From the NCBI RefSeq assembly GCF_932526225.1, contig NC_064039.1, forward strand, positions 14,650,139 through 14,714,138: DNA of 64,000 nt, written 5' to 3'. A program made the translations under genes and the position numbers. Positions 22,501 to 48,599 of the stretch are shown here, one piece after another. How positions within the stretch are numbered: position 1 is the first letter of the stretch; each line of letters begins with the position of its first letter. This DNA comes from Nematostella vectensis. Lineage: Eukaryota; Cnidaria; Anthozoa; Actiniaria; Edwardsiidae. The notes under the pieces are model-generated. The model was not told where the DNA came from and did not search any database. It was given only the letters and a program-made list of their open reading frames with translations.

Positions 22501-25500
22501 ATAGTAAATAAAACTGAACATCTACTCGCCAAGACATTTTAACACTGAAAACTTATTTTGTTAGGGTTCTGGAAACCCTAACAACCCCTTGCAAGTTGTA
22601 AAGAACTTTTATCTAGAGATATAACAGATTTTGAAATAAGCACCTCCCTGGTATAAGCGAATCGCCTGCGCTTATTTGCGCGATTACGAAAGTCATAGCC
22701 ACTCGTCGAAAAAGCTTGAGATATTCTTTATAATAACCCAAGTTGTTAGTAGAGTATCTGGGTGGAGATTGGATAAGAGACTCACCTTCAATGAGGTTTT
22801 TGGCTTTCGGGTTATTGGGGCAGGAGATACGGATGTTCGTGTCCAGCGAACTAGATGCAATGTGCTTAGAATCTTGAGACCAGGCAATAGAGGTGATCTT
22901 AGCATTGTGTGTCCAGAAGTCCTTAGTGATTTCCTAAACAGAAACATAAGAAGTAAGAAGAGAGTGCCGATTAATCGCGTCAGATTATTATCAAAATTAA
23001 CACCGCTTTTGTCGCTCTCTTCGTACGATAAAACAAGTACAATTTTCTCGAGAAATGTTTTAGCAATTTATGCTTGCCATTTCAGGTGCAATTGATGCCA
23101 TATATTATATAAATAACTCAACGTATAATTTCAAACCTTGTAGTCTATCTTCTGAAAGCAGAAGATTTTTCTGTCTGACGCTACTGCAAGCCAGCCCCCG
23201 TCTGGAGAGTAGGCTAGGTCTATCACTTCTTGTTTCTCTCCTGATATCTGTGTCTTCTCCTCCAGGGTATCTTGGTCAAGTTTATAGATGTACACGTCGC
23301 CACGCTAATGATAAATCAAAATTCGCAAATAATCGTGTTTGGTAACTAGAGTAATGAGCAATGGTCTACCAAAAACTGGTACCCGACTCGACTCGAGAAC
23401 TAGTTTTTGGTGATTTTAAGGAACGTTATTGAGGAAAGATTGAAAAGAGCTTGAATTATGTCATCAGTGCAAACGGCGAATGTCAAATGCCGACTAGTGC
23501 TCATGGGCACTAATTAAATGTAAAAATATACAGAAATACTCTTCCAGCAGTGAAAGAGCCGAGTGAAGGGCTTACAGTAGACCGAATATTGATCGCTTGA
23601 TCCACATCCTGCATTCAGGACAGTGGCGTAGCCAGGATTTTGAACAGGAGGGGGCCCAAAAGGCCCTTTCAAGGCATTGTATTTTAGATAATGTCTCATA
23701 CGTTCACTGTATTTTTTGCTGCTGGAAGGGGCCCCTGTCCTGCCCCTGCCCCTGCCCCCCCCCCCTCCCCCCCGGGGTACGCCCCTGCAGAAGAAACATA
23801 ATGAGACCTATGGCACCTTTCGATTGTAGAACTTCCATTTGCAGTTTGCACCGACAACGTTGTCCAAAATAGGCATTCAATAAGCTTTGATCTGTCAGAC
23901 AATTTACCCATTCTACCTCCTTGGTGGGAAATTGGTAAAAGTGGGACATCAATAATTCAAATGCAAAATTTTTTTGCTACTCTTAATCCCCGTTTAAACC
24001 AATTTAGCAGATTTTTACCTTGGATCCCACTGCGACTTCGTCCTGTCCAATGTGCACACTGGCAGAGGTTGGCTCATAGGGCACTTTCACGGTATGGACC
24101 ACCTTCTTGTTACGGACAATAACAACCTGATAATTGACAACAGGAACAGTGCATTTATACGTTAAAATTATATAAAGTAGCAATCATTTCAGACTTGACT
24201 TCTCCACAAAAAACTCTTGTCTAAGTAAGGTTGTAGATGAGAATATTTGGCCAAAAAGAAAATAAGGCCTGAAATTATTTCCATGCCTGCCACACTAGCA
24301 CAAAATACTGCAAAAGCTTCCGTCAAAACACACGACAGAATATCTTTTCTACAGTGTCATCCCATGCATGTGCTACAGTGACCATTATGGTCTACAATAA
24401 TCATACATATTGGTTCTTACATGGTGTTGCTGCTCAAAAGCAACGATTAACAAGCCATCCTTGCCAGCTCCAAATCTCTTTGGCTGAGAATCGAAACTTA
24501 TTTTGTCATCACTAAAAGGAGAATATGTATATATTATAATCAAAATACAGTATCAAACCATGCAAAACAAGGTATGGATTGGCAACCCAAATTGGGTTCC
24601 AGAATGGCAAAAATAAGTAATAACCAAATAAAGAAGACTGTTATGGTACTCCCCTTCAAACGTCAATTTTAACTACCCCTCCCAATATTTTAATACACCA
24701 AAAACTGGAATTCGACTCGATTCATTGTTCTGGTACAAGACCACGACAGCTTGGGTTTTTGTTTCTATCCTAATATTTTAATTTATACAACAACACTTGT
24801 AAATAGCACGCTCTAATTGGTCGAGAGTCCATGTGTTATTAGACACATGCATGCTTGGCGTAAGCATGGGGGCACGCGCTCCCAAAAACAAGATTGTAAC
24901 GTAAGAAAACATTTTAATTGCTGTATAAAACAGATAGATCTGTTTATTTTGTGCATCTGTCCTCTGATAGATGCTTCCTTTTTTGTTCACGACACGATGT
25001 GACATCATCTGTGCATAAATCTGTGCATGTAAATACGTAAAAAAATGTTTTATATAATTGCCACCCCCTTCCCTTCCAGGTTTGATTCCTGGAACCCAGC
25101 TCAATTCCAGGTTCTGGCTAAATTTCCCTGCCTCCACTTTTTATGAGTATATTGTTGTATCTGCATTACCAGTATTTCAGCCGCAAGGATGGTGATCAGT
25201 TTTGCCAATCTCTGATTGTTCACTTTCTTCATACAACAGCAAGGGAGGCCCCATGTTAGTGTCATGTTCAGTACGTACCCATACTCCTCAGTGTCCAAGG
25301 GGGTGAATCTCATTTCGTCTTGCAAACTACAAGTAACAAGCTCATCTCCAACAACTTGCATAAAAGGAATGTGATTTTCATGACCTTTTCCTTTGAAATA
25401 TGAGCCTTGGCCATTTTCTGCCCAGCTAACTGAAGGAGGGTCAGGAGAAATAACACCAATATGGTACCTTGAGGCCAATGGCCAGAAATTTGACCAGCAT

Positions 25501-28500
25501 TTGACCCGCATTTGAGAATTCGAGCCCGAGACTTTTGTCAAATTTCGGAATCCGAGCCAGAGCTTGTTTTTGGATAACTTGCTCGAGGTACTGTATGTCA
25601 TAAACATCAGTTGAAATAGAATAAGTAGAATAACAATACAATCTTGCTACAAGGGGAAACCTGTAGCATGGTAACAACATAAAACAGATAGCATTTAACA
25701 AAATAAAAAAAAATGCAGAGATTCCAAGACTTTGCATAATTTTTGTGAGGCTTTCGACATTTCAAGGTAGCCATCATTGCTACCCATAACTAAGGACAAC
25801 ATCTACTGTTTTGGTTTCATCACACTATAAGAACCTCTATCAGGACTGGATACCTGGGACTGTGACTGGGTTCCTTTAACAAGAACATAGATTTAAAATT
25901 TAGACAAAAAGGATACCAATGCGGCCATCAAAACTGGCAGAGTAGATCTTCTTATGGGAGCTGCTTGCCGCTACAGCACTGATATTCTTGTAATGGCCCT
26001 AATAGTAATACAAAGATAATATTATTTACATAGGGGTAATGTTGAACCAGTTTTAGTGGAGTCTCTAACATGAATACAAAAAGGCACTTAAGTAATAAGA
26101 TCACAAAACAAGTCTTGCATATAGTATTTAGAAGTCCTGGCTAAACTAGAGAAAGGGACAACAAACAGTTAAGCCACCATGATTGAAGTGTGACCTGAGT
26201 TTTGTAGCATGGACAAGAAAATCTTTCTCAATGTTTTAATTTGACTTCAATAATTATTTTAGAAAATATCGTTATCCATTGATTGTTTTTTGTTTTAGCA
26301 ATAAAATTAACAGTGATTAAGTGGGTTTAGTTCAGAACTTAAAATTACAAATCATTTGTTTGATGTTTTGTAGCAAAAGATTTGTCACCGAGTCTTCAAA
26401 ACGTCCAAAGTCTTTAAAATGACTTGTGTTAATATATTTCAATATTTATCATATTGGTAATAATTATGAATGGTAATTGTGCCTAAAATTCCATGATTGA
26501 CACAAATTTGAATATGTCCCTCCCCCTAAAGCGAGACCATCTGTTTTAGCAAGTGTGTTTTTAAAGGACTTACAAAACTGATATATTATAAAATAGAAGC
26601 CACATAGGCCATAGATCAACTACTAAGCACACCTTGATGATCCTGGATGGTGTTGATGGGTTATTCCTGTCCAGGTAGTTAATGTTTCCAGACAAGGAGA
26701 CAGAAAGAAGGTTGTCACCCATCCATAGGCAACCCAACTGCTGATCCTCAAGATTGCTTCCCATCTCAAATACACTGAAAAAACATATATAGCAAAGAAG
26801 ACACTTAGTATGTTAACAGAACATTTATATTTTCAAGTATACGATCAAAGAATTTTAAGAATTGTAGAAAATTTTAAAGAAATTTAAGTGGATTTTGTTC
26901 GCACCATAAGTGATACTGCATCCTTATTTTAATTTTTTTTTCATACTGGCCATTGCCTCTTTCAGCCATCACTGTGTTTGAAATGATAACAAAAATACAT
27001 TCATTGAGAAAAAAAGGTTGTTATTCATACGTACGTTTGCAAGGATTTGTCCTCAATATTCCAAATCTTGCAGGATTTATCACCTGATGCAGTCAATATA
27101 AACTTGCTATCATCACTCCATGAAAGCTGAAAAATAAGGCATATCATTGTTTTTAGTCAAATTACAATTGGTCTGGCCATTCACCATGCTTTGGTTTACA
27201 AATTATCTTGCTCTTTCTGTATGGAAAACCAGATCATGAAGCCTTGGGCACTACTGTACTTTCAAAGCCTGATGAAGACAACATTGTAATATCCTCTATA
27301 TTATATACATTTTAAAGAAAATATTTTGTGTCCAAACCCCCTTACCAATAATATAATCTTCATTTAGACTTTGAATCCTTTGTGTAAGGGTTAAATACCA
27401 AGTATTGAGGCAGTTCACCGTATATGGCGAACTGCCAATGTCAAAGGTATTTAACTCGCTTTTTACATGATCTTTACTTAGTTAAGTCTTTTATTGCCAT
27501 AACGCCCTGAGACGCCTGTAAAATATGGGCCAACTCCAAAACGTCAAAAATGCAAACTAAACATCAACAGACCCGGATACTCATAGATTCAGCCAAGACA
27601 TAGACGACCTTTAAAAGCGCATCCAAGCAATGTAATAGAATTGACTCTTTTGTTAAAATATCAACCTTAATTTCTGACCAATTCGTAAACAAATGCTTAA
27701 ACTTAGAAACATTTCTTACCAAAAAAGACACAAAATTCCGAACTACAAATAGAGACAAGCAAACACAGATCAAGTCACAAATAGATACCTTTATTGCGCT
27801 CCGTCAGGTCCCATTTTACAGCAATCAGTCACAATAATCAATGCTAGAACCTCCATTACAAACGAGTCACCATGTTTAGCCTATTTTGCATGCCTGCACT
27901 GCATCATGGGAGTCCTGGAAACACCTTCACAGACAGGCGGGCAATCTCCTCCCCCAGAATCATAACAGTTTTTTTATGTCTCTTTGCCCCGAAGCCAAAC
28001 AAAACATTTCCAGGTCCAAGGAAACCAGAATTAGCCTGAAAACAATTTTTGAATAAGGTTGGGTAGCAAAGATGGCCCACATTGGAGAGTATGAGGCATT
28101 CACCAGAAAATTCCTCTCTCACTTGGTGAAGCCCAGACAAGGAATTATCCCATTGAATCAACCTCAGCGTGCAAACATCCATAAGCACAGCATTAATTAT
28201 GCCAAAAAAGACTTTATGATGTCCTAAGGCACTCTCCAGATGTGAAAAAGCTGTAATTTTAAAGCAAATTACAAGCAAAACTGTTGTAAGCGACAGGCTG
28301 TAGCAGTGCCGTCGCTAGAAAGAAAAGGAACCGCAGTGCATTGTTGGAAACTTCAAGGCATACCGTCTTGGGTCAGTGGTAGCTTAGCTTTACTGGTAGT
28401 GTTGGACTTGAAATAGGGGGGGGGGGGGGGGAGGTTTCTGTTTTCAGTCTGTTTTTCTTACAATTTTGCTCAAAAGTACCCAGGAGTGAAAGGGTTAATA

Positions 28501-31500
28501 ATAATTTAAACTATGGGAAAAGAGACAAAACCAATAATAGTTGACTTAACAAATTTTGCTTTCATGACAACTGAATTGATGCATTGTTAATACCCAACTG
28601 TTCTTGTTATCAAATCTGTGGCGAAAAAATGGTGTTTTTACTTATTTCTACTAAAGGTGTAATATTATGGTCCTTCATTGGTATTATGGTTAATATCTAG
28701 TTTTTAACCTACTCCTCCTCATTAGTATTCTAGTTATTAATCTCATTCATATTTAATGAGTTCATATCAAACCCCACTTTTTCCCTGCTGATACATCAAG
28801 ACCTCCCCGTTCTTTAAGATTGTAAATTATTCATCGGTATTCTGGGAAATAAATGACTTGCAAGAACTGGAAAAGGTGTCAATCATGTAATAGTTGATGA
28901 TATAAACTCATTAGAGGAAGAGGAAAATTCAAACATTTGACAACTGAATTGATGCATTGTTAATATCCAATTGTTCTTGTTATCAAATCTGTGGTGAAAA
29001 AATGGTGTTTTTTACTCATTTCTACTAGAGGCGTAATATTATGATATAAACTCATTAGAGGAAGAGGAAAATTCAAACATTTTATTTAAAACATATCCTT
29101 GTCACCACAGAAACTTTATTACACAATTTTCTTTATAAAATAATTGCTAGATAGTACAGGCACTCTGATTGGTGGGATTGGTCACTTTCATTACATTCAT
29201 GCTATGACGCATCACAAAATCGTGTAAGGAGAATTTGTGCATCATCAGTCAACAACCCTGTGAATTCCAACGAACTTTTACCTTTTAATGCTAAAAAATA
29301 TTATTCTTCAGGAGAAAGATGTGTTCCAGGTAGATAGGAAATTTCAAAATAAGTCCAAACAGATGAACAATCAAACAATGAAATAAATATTGCTTGGAAT
29401 TTGAAGGTCGTTTTTCCGTTTTTCAAAATACTTTTTGCTTGTGCACTGAAGTGCACTGGAATGACACCATTAGCATGTGCTGTTGTGATGTTTTTTTGTC
29501 TTTTGCGTACGATTAGAAATAATTTTATAAAAGAAATAAAACATCCTTTTTGTGCCTTCATTCAGTTTCGAAAACACCTTGGCTTTCAAAACTCAATAAA
29601 GACACGCAAATAATATTTTATTTCTTAAATATCAATGGTGCTCTGCTTATACAGCGCTTTGGCGCCCAACGATAATTGGATAGTAGCATGAATTTTGTGG
29701 AGCTCCACAAAAAGAAAGAGAAAAGCCTGATGGAGCAAAAAAAAAAAAAAAGAAAAAGAAAAAAAAAGATGGCTTTGGAGGCCTACTTCTTGTTCATAGT
29801 GTGTATTGACATACCCCATAAATACCACCGCTGTGTGCTTTTTTCAATGCAGGGTCCACAATTTCTGCAACCAGATTACCTTCTTTGCCATCATACAAGC
29901 AGAGCTGCAAAATGCAATAAATGTCATACCACAAAGTAGCACAAAGCTCCTATAGTCTGGGATTAGGAGACAGGCACATTTGCATGGTGGATCTGCTGGG
30001 ATCTCAATTGGGGGGGGGGGGGGGGGTGGAGGGGAGGGGAGGGCTAGCTCCTTAAGAATGGATAGTTTAGAAGTGCAAGCGGGCTACAACCCCTAATTTA
30101 CCTCCCAATATGTTTTACATGGTGTCTTCCCCACCCTCCCCTCCTTGAGAATTCATGGAATTCCCTTGTGAATTCCCTTGTACACCACCAGAGAAATGAA
30201 GCATAAAAGTTGATCGCACATTTTGTTCTTAGCATTTGATTTGTTTGTAAATTAGAGATTTGCTGTAGAAAGTCCAATGGTTTAGTCTCCCTTGAACATT
30301 GGTGCACTTCAATACAGTACAGTACCTTTCCATCAGCAGACCCAGCAATGAAGAAGTCGCCACTTGGAGCATAGCCAATGCAGTTGACAAAGTTGGTTGG
30401 TTCCTGTCAACCAAAAGCAAAGAGGTGAGACCAAGACTTAATCATTAGAGTAAGTCAAATGCAATTAAGAAACAAAGATTTGCCATAAACCCAAAAGAGG
30501 ACATGTGAGTCAACTATTATAATACTGTAGTACACTCTGTCCTCACTAACAGGCAATACTTTGTTCTTGTTGGGGATTCAATTTATGCCCATTTTAATGA
30601 GGTGTCTGAATGGCAGGGTGCGTGAAGTGCATTTAGTTTAAAACAAAAAACATTTGAGTGTACAGTACATCACAGTTTTATATAAACTTAGTTCTTTTTA
30701 ACAGCAAGTCTAGCAAAACACAATACTCACAGAATTCAGGTGTTTGAATTTGAAGGGAGGGCCTTCATGGAAGCCTACAGTCCTGTCTTCAGAACCAGTG
30801 CAAATGCGGAAGGGTCTAGTTGGTTTGTAGTCAACACAGTTGATAGTGGCAGAGTGAGATCCATTCAAGTTACCGACAGTGGATCCAGAATCCCACAAGA
30901 AAACTTTGGCAAACCTAAAATTACAGCACTGGTGATGCTACTGAAATCTGCCAAATTTTGTTGAATACATCTATGTTTACTGTAACTCAACAGATACTAA
31001 AATCCAAAAGAAAAAAGTTTGTATTCTGTTTGTTGTAAGACAAAAAATTCAATGATTTTTTTAACAAACATCATCTTGTCGAATTTAGCTAGAATTCTTT
31101 GGCACTTAAATGGATTGCTGTAATTATTTCAAACTATTTTGGTATTTATTTTAAACCAGGCTCAAGTTCAATTATTTTTACTTACGATTCTCTGCCTTCT
31201 CCAACTACCACTATCCTCTTGCTATCAGGAGACCAGGCGATATCCTTAATAGCACCTCCAATACAGGGATATTCATACTTAAGGAGATGGTCCTTTTGGG
31301 TCGTATCCCAGATTCTCACATTACCAGTGATATCTACATAGCAAGAGCCAAAACTCAAAGTTTTTATGTATTATCTCTATAACACCATCTCACTATTTTA
31401 TATTTATGACCAAAAACAGCATCAACATTAGCATCATCAACTTTTTCACCACCATCATAATCGCAATCAGTATTATCATCAGCAGTGTTATCAGGAGCAG

Positions 31501-33241
31501 CATAAAAAAACATCATCACTATAAACATCATTATCAACATTATCAGCACTAGTATAAACAACACCATTGCAATAACTATCTCCACCACCATCATCACTAT
31601 CATCTTTATTATAATAATGTCTTTTGTTTCTGAGCTTTTGTTATATCTTAATATCTAATACAATTAATTCCAAAAACAATTACCGACCCCAACTGGGCCA
31701 TTTGCTTGTAGGGGAAGAGTATGCACTCAATGACCCCCCCCCCCCCCCCCTCAATACCCCGCCCCTTTCAATATAATCAATCCCAAAATAATTACAGACT
31801 TCAAATAGGCCATCCGCTAAGTGGATGGGGGGTATGCATCCATTGAACTACTCCTCCTCTGTCGACAGTTTTTTTTACATACGTACCACCAGAACAGATG
31901 TAGTTCCCACTAGGTGCATAAGCAGCCACTGTCGTATCCTTAGCATGATCGGTGTACACATCGCATTTGGCAAAATCCTAAAGAGTAAGAGAAGCACTTA
32001 GAAAAACAAAGAACACTGAGCATGGCATTTAGATCAAGTGTTAGGGCTTATTTTCTGATGTAAGGGAACTTTAGATAAGATGACCACTTCCAGGTTTATT
32101 TAGGGAGCATTAATACTCTGTGAATAGGCAATGCAAATAATTTCACACAACCTTTAAAAAACGAGATATGCAACCTATTTTGAGCTCTAAAAGCATTATA
32201 CTCCAGCTGAAACTTGCTTTTGATTGATGTTCAGTACCATAGCAGACTTTGAAATATTGGGGGGGGGGGGGGCACAATACAGAAACATTAAGAAAATATT
32301 GGGGGGGGGGGGGCACAATACAGAAACATTAAGAAAATATTGGGGGGCACGGTCACACCCCTACTGGTCATTTCCTTATAATTTTTTTTACAAAATATTG
32401 GGGGGGGCACGTGCCCCCAGTGCCCCACCCCCTGCTACCGCCTTAATTTTAGACTGCGTTATTTACATTAAACAATTTCCAACAGTGACTTAAGCTTGAC
32501 ACTATTTCATATGGTGGCATGAAATTAAAATATTTACAGTAATGTGGCAACTTTTAAAAGCCTGAGTTATATTAAGCATTTTGTGTCTTCGTATGAAAAA
32601 GCTATAGAAGAACCAGAGATGGATGAAAGAATGAAATAGCGTAATGTCAAAACAAGAGCACTTATTGAACCTTATGGACATATATGGGCAAATACATACT
32701 AAAGCACTTAAATCACAGGTCGTATAAAGTATAACTTAATTAACCATATTGCAATTTAAATACATATATTTTATTCTTAATGTAAATTATCGATCCTGAC
32801 ACATGCAATGAAATAATATTGGGCTCTAATATTTTACTTGACTTGATCCAGGCTGAAGAGGCTAAAGGACTAATATTTTCATTGATTCCGGAATCTTACC
32901 TCGACATCCCGAATAAATACACTCTTGTTGTTGGTGTATAAGAACGTCTTTCCTTTGGGATCTCCTTTGAGGACAGTGAACTTCCCTCTCGTTACTTTTG
33001 GAAGCGAACCATAGGTAGCCTCTATAAGCACACAAATAATCCGCAAACGTCAAATATAGTTCATCTTCATGCAAGAAAGCAACCAAGACATGAACGATTT
33101 TATAAGGCTCGCAAGCAAGTTTTAGGTCAAAATGTCTCTTAATCTAGTGTAAACAGGGAAACAGCAGATTCTTCTATCAGTTTTTCATAAAAAATGCTAG
33201 TCTCAGAGGGTGTTAGATCACTTACTTAGAGTAGCAGACAT
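19592..33241 (-). CDS. WDR1: WD repeat-containing protein 1 (actin-interacting protein 1), complete
   Basis: Sixteen minus-strand exons join in phase to 606 codons plus stop: 33226-33241, 32900-33021, 31887-31977, 31186-31333, 30731-30914, 30326-30403, 29815-29904, 27035-27126, 26633-26774, 25917-25998, 25279-25429, 24421-24511, 24019-24126, 23137-23304, 22786-22933 and 19592-19701. The length equals that of vertebrate WDR1. Family blocks are clear: [15 protein letters not shown] near the start, [43 protein letters not shown] with [11 protein letters not shown], and a final WD repeat ending [12 protein letters not shown]. The family forms two seven-bladed propellers and helps cofilin disassemble actin filaments in the cytoplasm. 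Exon 11 uses the pyrimidine-rich acceptor CCTCCTTCAG; a start further upstream would break phase. Introns hold many repeats, notably a 2.1-kb array in intron 15. The gene is head-to-head with LETM1 and convergent with the lectin gene. Confidence 0.96.
19733..21821. repeat. Minisatellite, 95 copies of a 22-bp unit, in WDR1 intron 15
   Basis: The unit is GCTAGAAATACCTGTTGAAA plus TA. The length fits 95 units with almost no indels. Sites vary between CCTG and CGTG and between GAAAT, GAACT, GAATT and AAAAT. Mixed blocks recur: the rare TAAAAATACGTGTTGTAAT variant repeats 308 bp apart (near 20610 and 20918), so a 14-unit higher-order block has been duplicated. A few detached units follow at 22329-22402, beyond a homopolymer-rich palindrome. 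Confidence 0.95.
22086..22232. mobile_element. Palindrome bounded by long C and G tracts
   Basis: Two C tracts, then CTTCAATGTTG, a loop of about 27 nt, CAACATTGAAG and a G tract of at least 16, followed by a second G tract. The arms are exact reverse complements including the C and G runs. It lies in WDR1 intron 15, between the main 22-bp array and its stray units. Confidence 0.75.
22329..22402. repeat. Detached copies of the 22-bp WDR1 intron 15 unit
   Basis: Three to four units of the AGCTAGAAATACCTGTTGAA type lie about 500 bp from the main array. The DNA between them, with the C/G palindrome, seems to have been inserted into an older, longer array. Confidence 0.8.
23368..23412. mobile_element. 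Short palindrome with ACCAAAAACTGGT ends
   Basis: ACCAAAAACTGGTACCCGAC and its near mirror AACTAGTTTTTGGT face each other around CTCGACTCGAG. Same end family as 13361-13414. It lies in WDR1 intron 13. Confidence 0.7.
23620..23800. mobile_element. Dispersed repeat with GTGGCGTAGCCAGG start and C tracts
   Basis: It starts CAGTGGCGTAGCCAGGATTT and ends with C-rich sequence and GGGGTACGCCCCTGC. The ends are partly complementary (GGCGTA against TACGCC). This looks like a common non-autonomous repeat; it is assigned from structure only. Confidence 0.45.
24692..24775. mobile_element. Partial element of the ACCAAAAACTGG family
   Basis: ACACCAAAAACTGGAATTCG is followed by TTCATTGTTCTGGTACAAGA. The reverse complement of this second part matches 13128-13170, next to another ACCAAAAACTGG copy, so both are parts of the same composite repeat. 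Confidence 0.55.
24775..25015 (+). mobile_element. Dispersed repeat, partner of 36085-36300
   Basis: TATACAACAACACTTGTAAA, GCTCTAATTGGTC, TTATTAGACACATGCATGCT and AACAGATAGATCT-like words occur in the same order and strand at 36085-36300 in LETM1 intron 2. Copies are clearly diverged. No coding capacity is seen. Confidence 0.65.
27482..28498 (-). mobile_element. 1.0-kb TTAA-flanked element, copy 3 (diverged)
   Basis: Read on the minus strand it starts TTAACCCTTTCACTCCTGGG and ends with TTAA at 27482-27485. It is collinear with the copies at 42484-43495 and 44009-45034, sharing TTTGTTTGGCTTCGGGG, AGGACATCAT and AATAAAGGTATCTATTTGTG. It is 1017 bp long, in WDR1 intron 7. An open stretch at 27904-28278 on the minus strand is not conserved in the other copies. 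Confidence 0.7.
28565..29085. repeat. Local duplication in WDR1 intron 7
   Basis: GACAACTGAATTGATGCATT and about 100 following bases occur at about 28566 and 28938. The phrase ATATAAACTCATTAGAGGAA also occurs twice (28900 and 29043). This indicates a segmental tandem duplication with a period of about 370 bp, later diverged. Confidence 0.7.
29400..29605 (-). mobile_element. Dispersed repeat, partner of 52600-52850
   Basis: On the minus strand the order is TTTTGAAA, TGAAGGCACAAAAAGGAT, ACATCACAACAGCACATGCT, GTGTCATTCC and a CAGTGCAC run. The same order is seen on the plus strand at 52640-52830, where the CA-rich part is a GCGCGCGC run. No protein family was recognised. Confidence 0.6.
32235..32450 (-). 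mobile_element. Dispersed repeat with homopolymeric G tracts
   Basis: Two tandem copies of GGGGGGCACAATACAGAAAC and TTAAGAAAATATT precede AGGGG-type text and GGGGGCACGTGCCCCCAGTG. The reverse complement matches 62745-62955 and 9015-9175. It lies in WDR1 intron 2. Confidence 0.6.
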
Positions 33242-33913
33242 ATTTGCCGGTGTATTTTTGGAAAAGTTTTGCACAAACTACAACACGAAACACTCCTCCC
33301 TTCCGCCTGCAACTTATCCCACAAGGCCTTGCAAGCTGAAGGTTTTGGAATTCCATATATGGTGATATAGAATGAATCTTTCTCCTAATTTCTCCATTTT
33401 GAAATGTTAGGTTCAAAATCATAAATTTTTCATTTGTTTAAAAGATATATTTCCGTTAGTATTCTTAATTCGGTATCAGCACGATTTAAAACGGTAGATT
33501 TGCGGGAATTTGTATAAGATATGAGATATTTTTCCTAAACGCTACTTCGATTTCTTATTACAATTCTTTGTAGGGCATTTTTTTCCTATCCTTAGCATAT
33601 GAAAGGTTTTTTTTTTTATTTTGTTAATACTAATTATAGGCTTTTCATCATCCTACAATTTTATGACGTCATTATTCAAAGCACGCTGACCCCGTACAAC
33701 CGGCTCAAGTAAAGTTAGCAGTGAAAACACTTCGCGTGCAACAAGCATGAAAGCGGAGCACATGGGTCGTGCTAGTATGTAAAAGGACAGAAACCAACCA
33801 AAACATTCACCGCCATCTTTATTATTGTCCTATGATGGAGTCCTGTCCGTAAACAATGGATAAAATATGGGTTTGCAACAGATCTTTGCCATAAATGGCT
33901 TTGCCTATAGAAG
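33242..33913. promoter_or_regulatory. Divergent promoter region of WDR1 and LETM1
   Basis: Only 672 bp separate the two start codons, which point away from each other. A palindromic CRE/ATF site TGACGTCA lies at 33664-33671, 250 bp from the LETM1 ATG and about 420 bp from the WDR1 ATG. No TATA box is obvious. Both are housekeeping-type genes, which fits a shared TATA-less promoter. Confidence 0.65.
33664..33671. promoter_or_regulatory. CRE/ATF palindrome TGACGTCA
   Basis: A perfect eight-base CRE, the binding site of CREB/ATF bZIP factors. Its place in a shared promoter region makes function plausible, but it is unproven. Confidence 0.5.
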
Positions 33914-48448
<14,535 letters not shown>

Positions 48449-48537
48449 ACGACGCAACGCTTGTAATTACAATACAAGCTACATTGTATTTTTTTCCGAC
48501 TTACCACCGGCAAAGTGTGCTGTAACTAGAAAATCCA

Positions 48538-48574
48538 GCGCCTGAGAATAATAAAGTTTATAATTCTCAGGCGC
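48538..48574 (+). terminator. LETM1 polyadenylation signal inside a hairpin loop
   Basis: AATAAA at 48550-48555 lies about 100 nt after the LETM1 stop. It sits in the 13-nt loop of a perfect 12-bp stem: GCGCCTGAGAAT (48538-48549) pairs with ATTCTCAGGCGC (48563-48574). Confidence 0.7.
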
Positions 48575-48599
48575 CATTTTCATTTATATAACCTTTGAA

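Noticed and set aside
25430-25607. Upstream extension of WDR1 exon 11
   Set aside because: It would need an acceptor that breaks the phase from exon 10. The CCTCCTTCAG acceptor gives the family sequence.
27904-28278. 124-codon minus-strand frame in WDR1 intron 7
   Set aside because: It is part of the diverged third TTAA element, has no recognised domain and is not preserved in the other copies.
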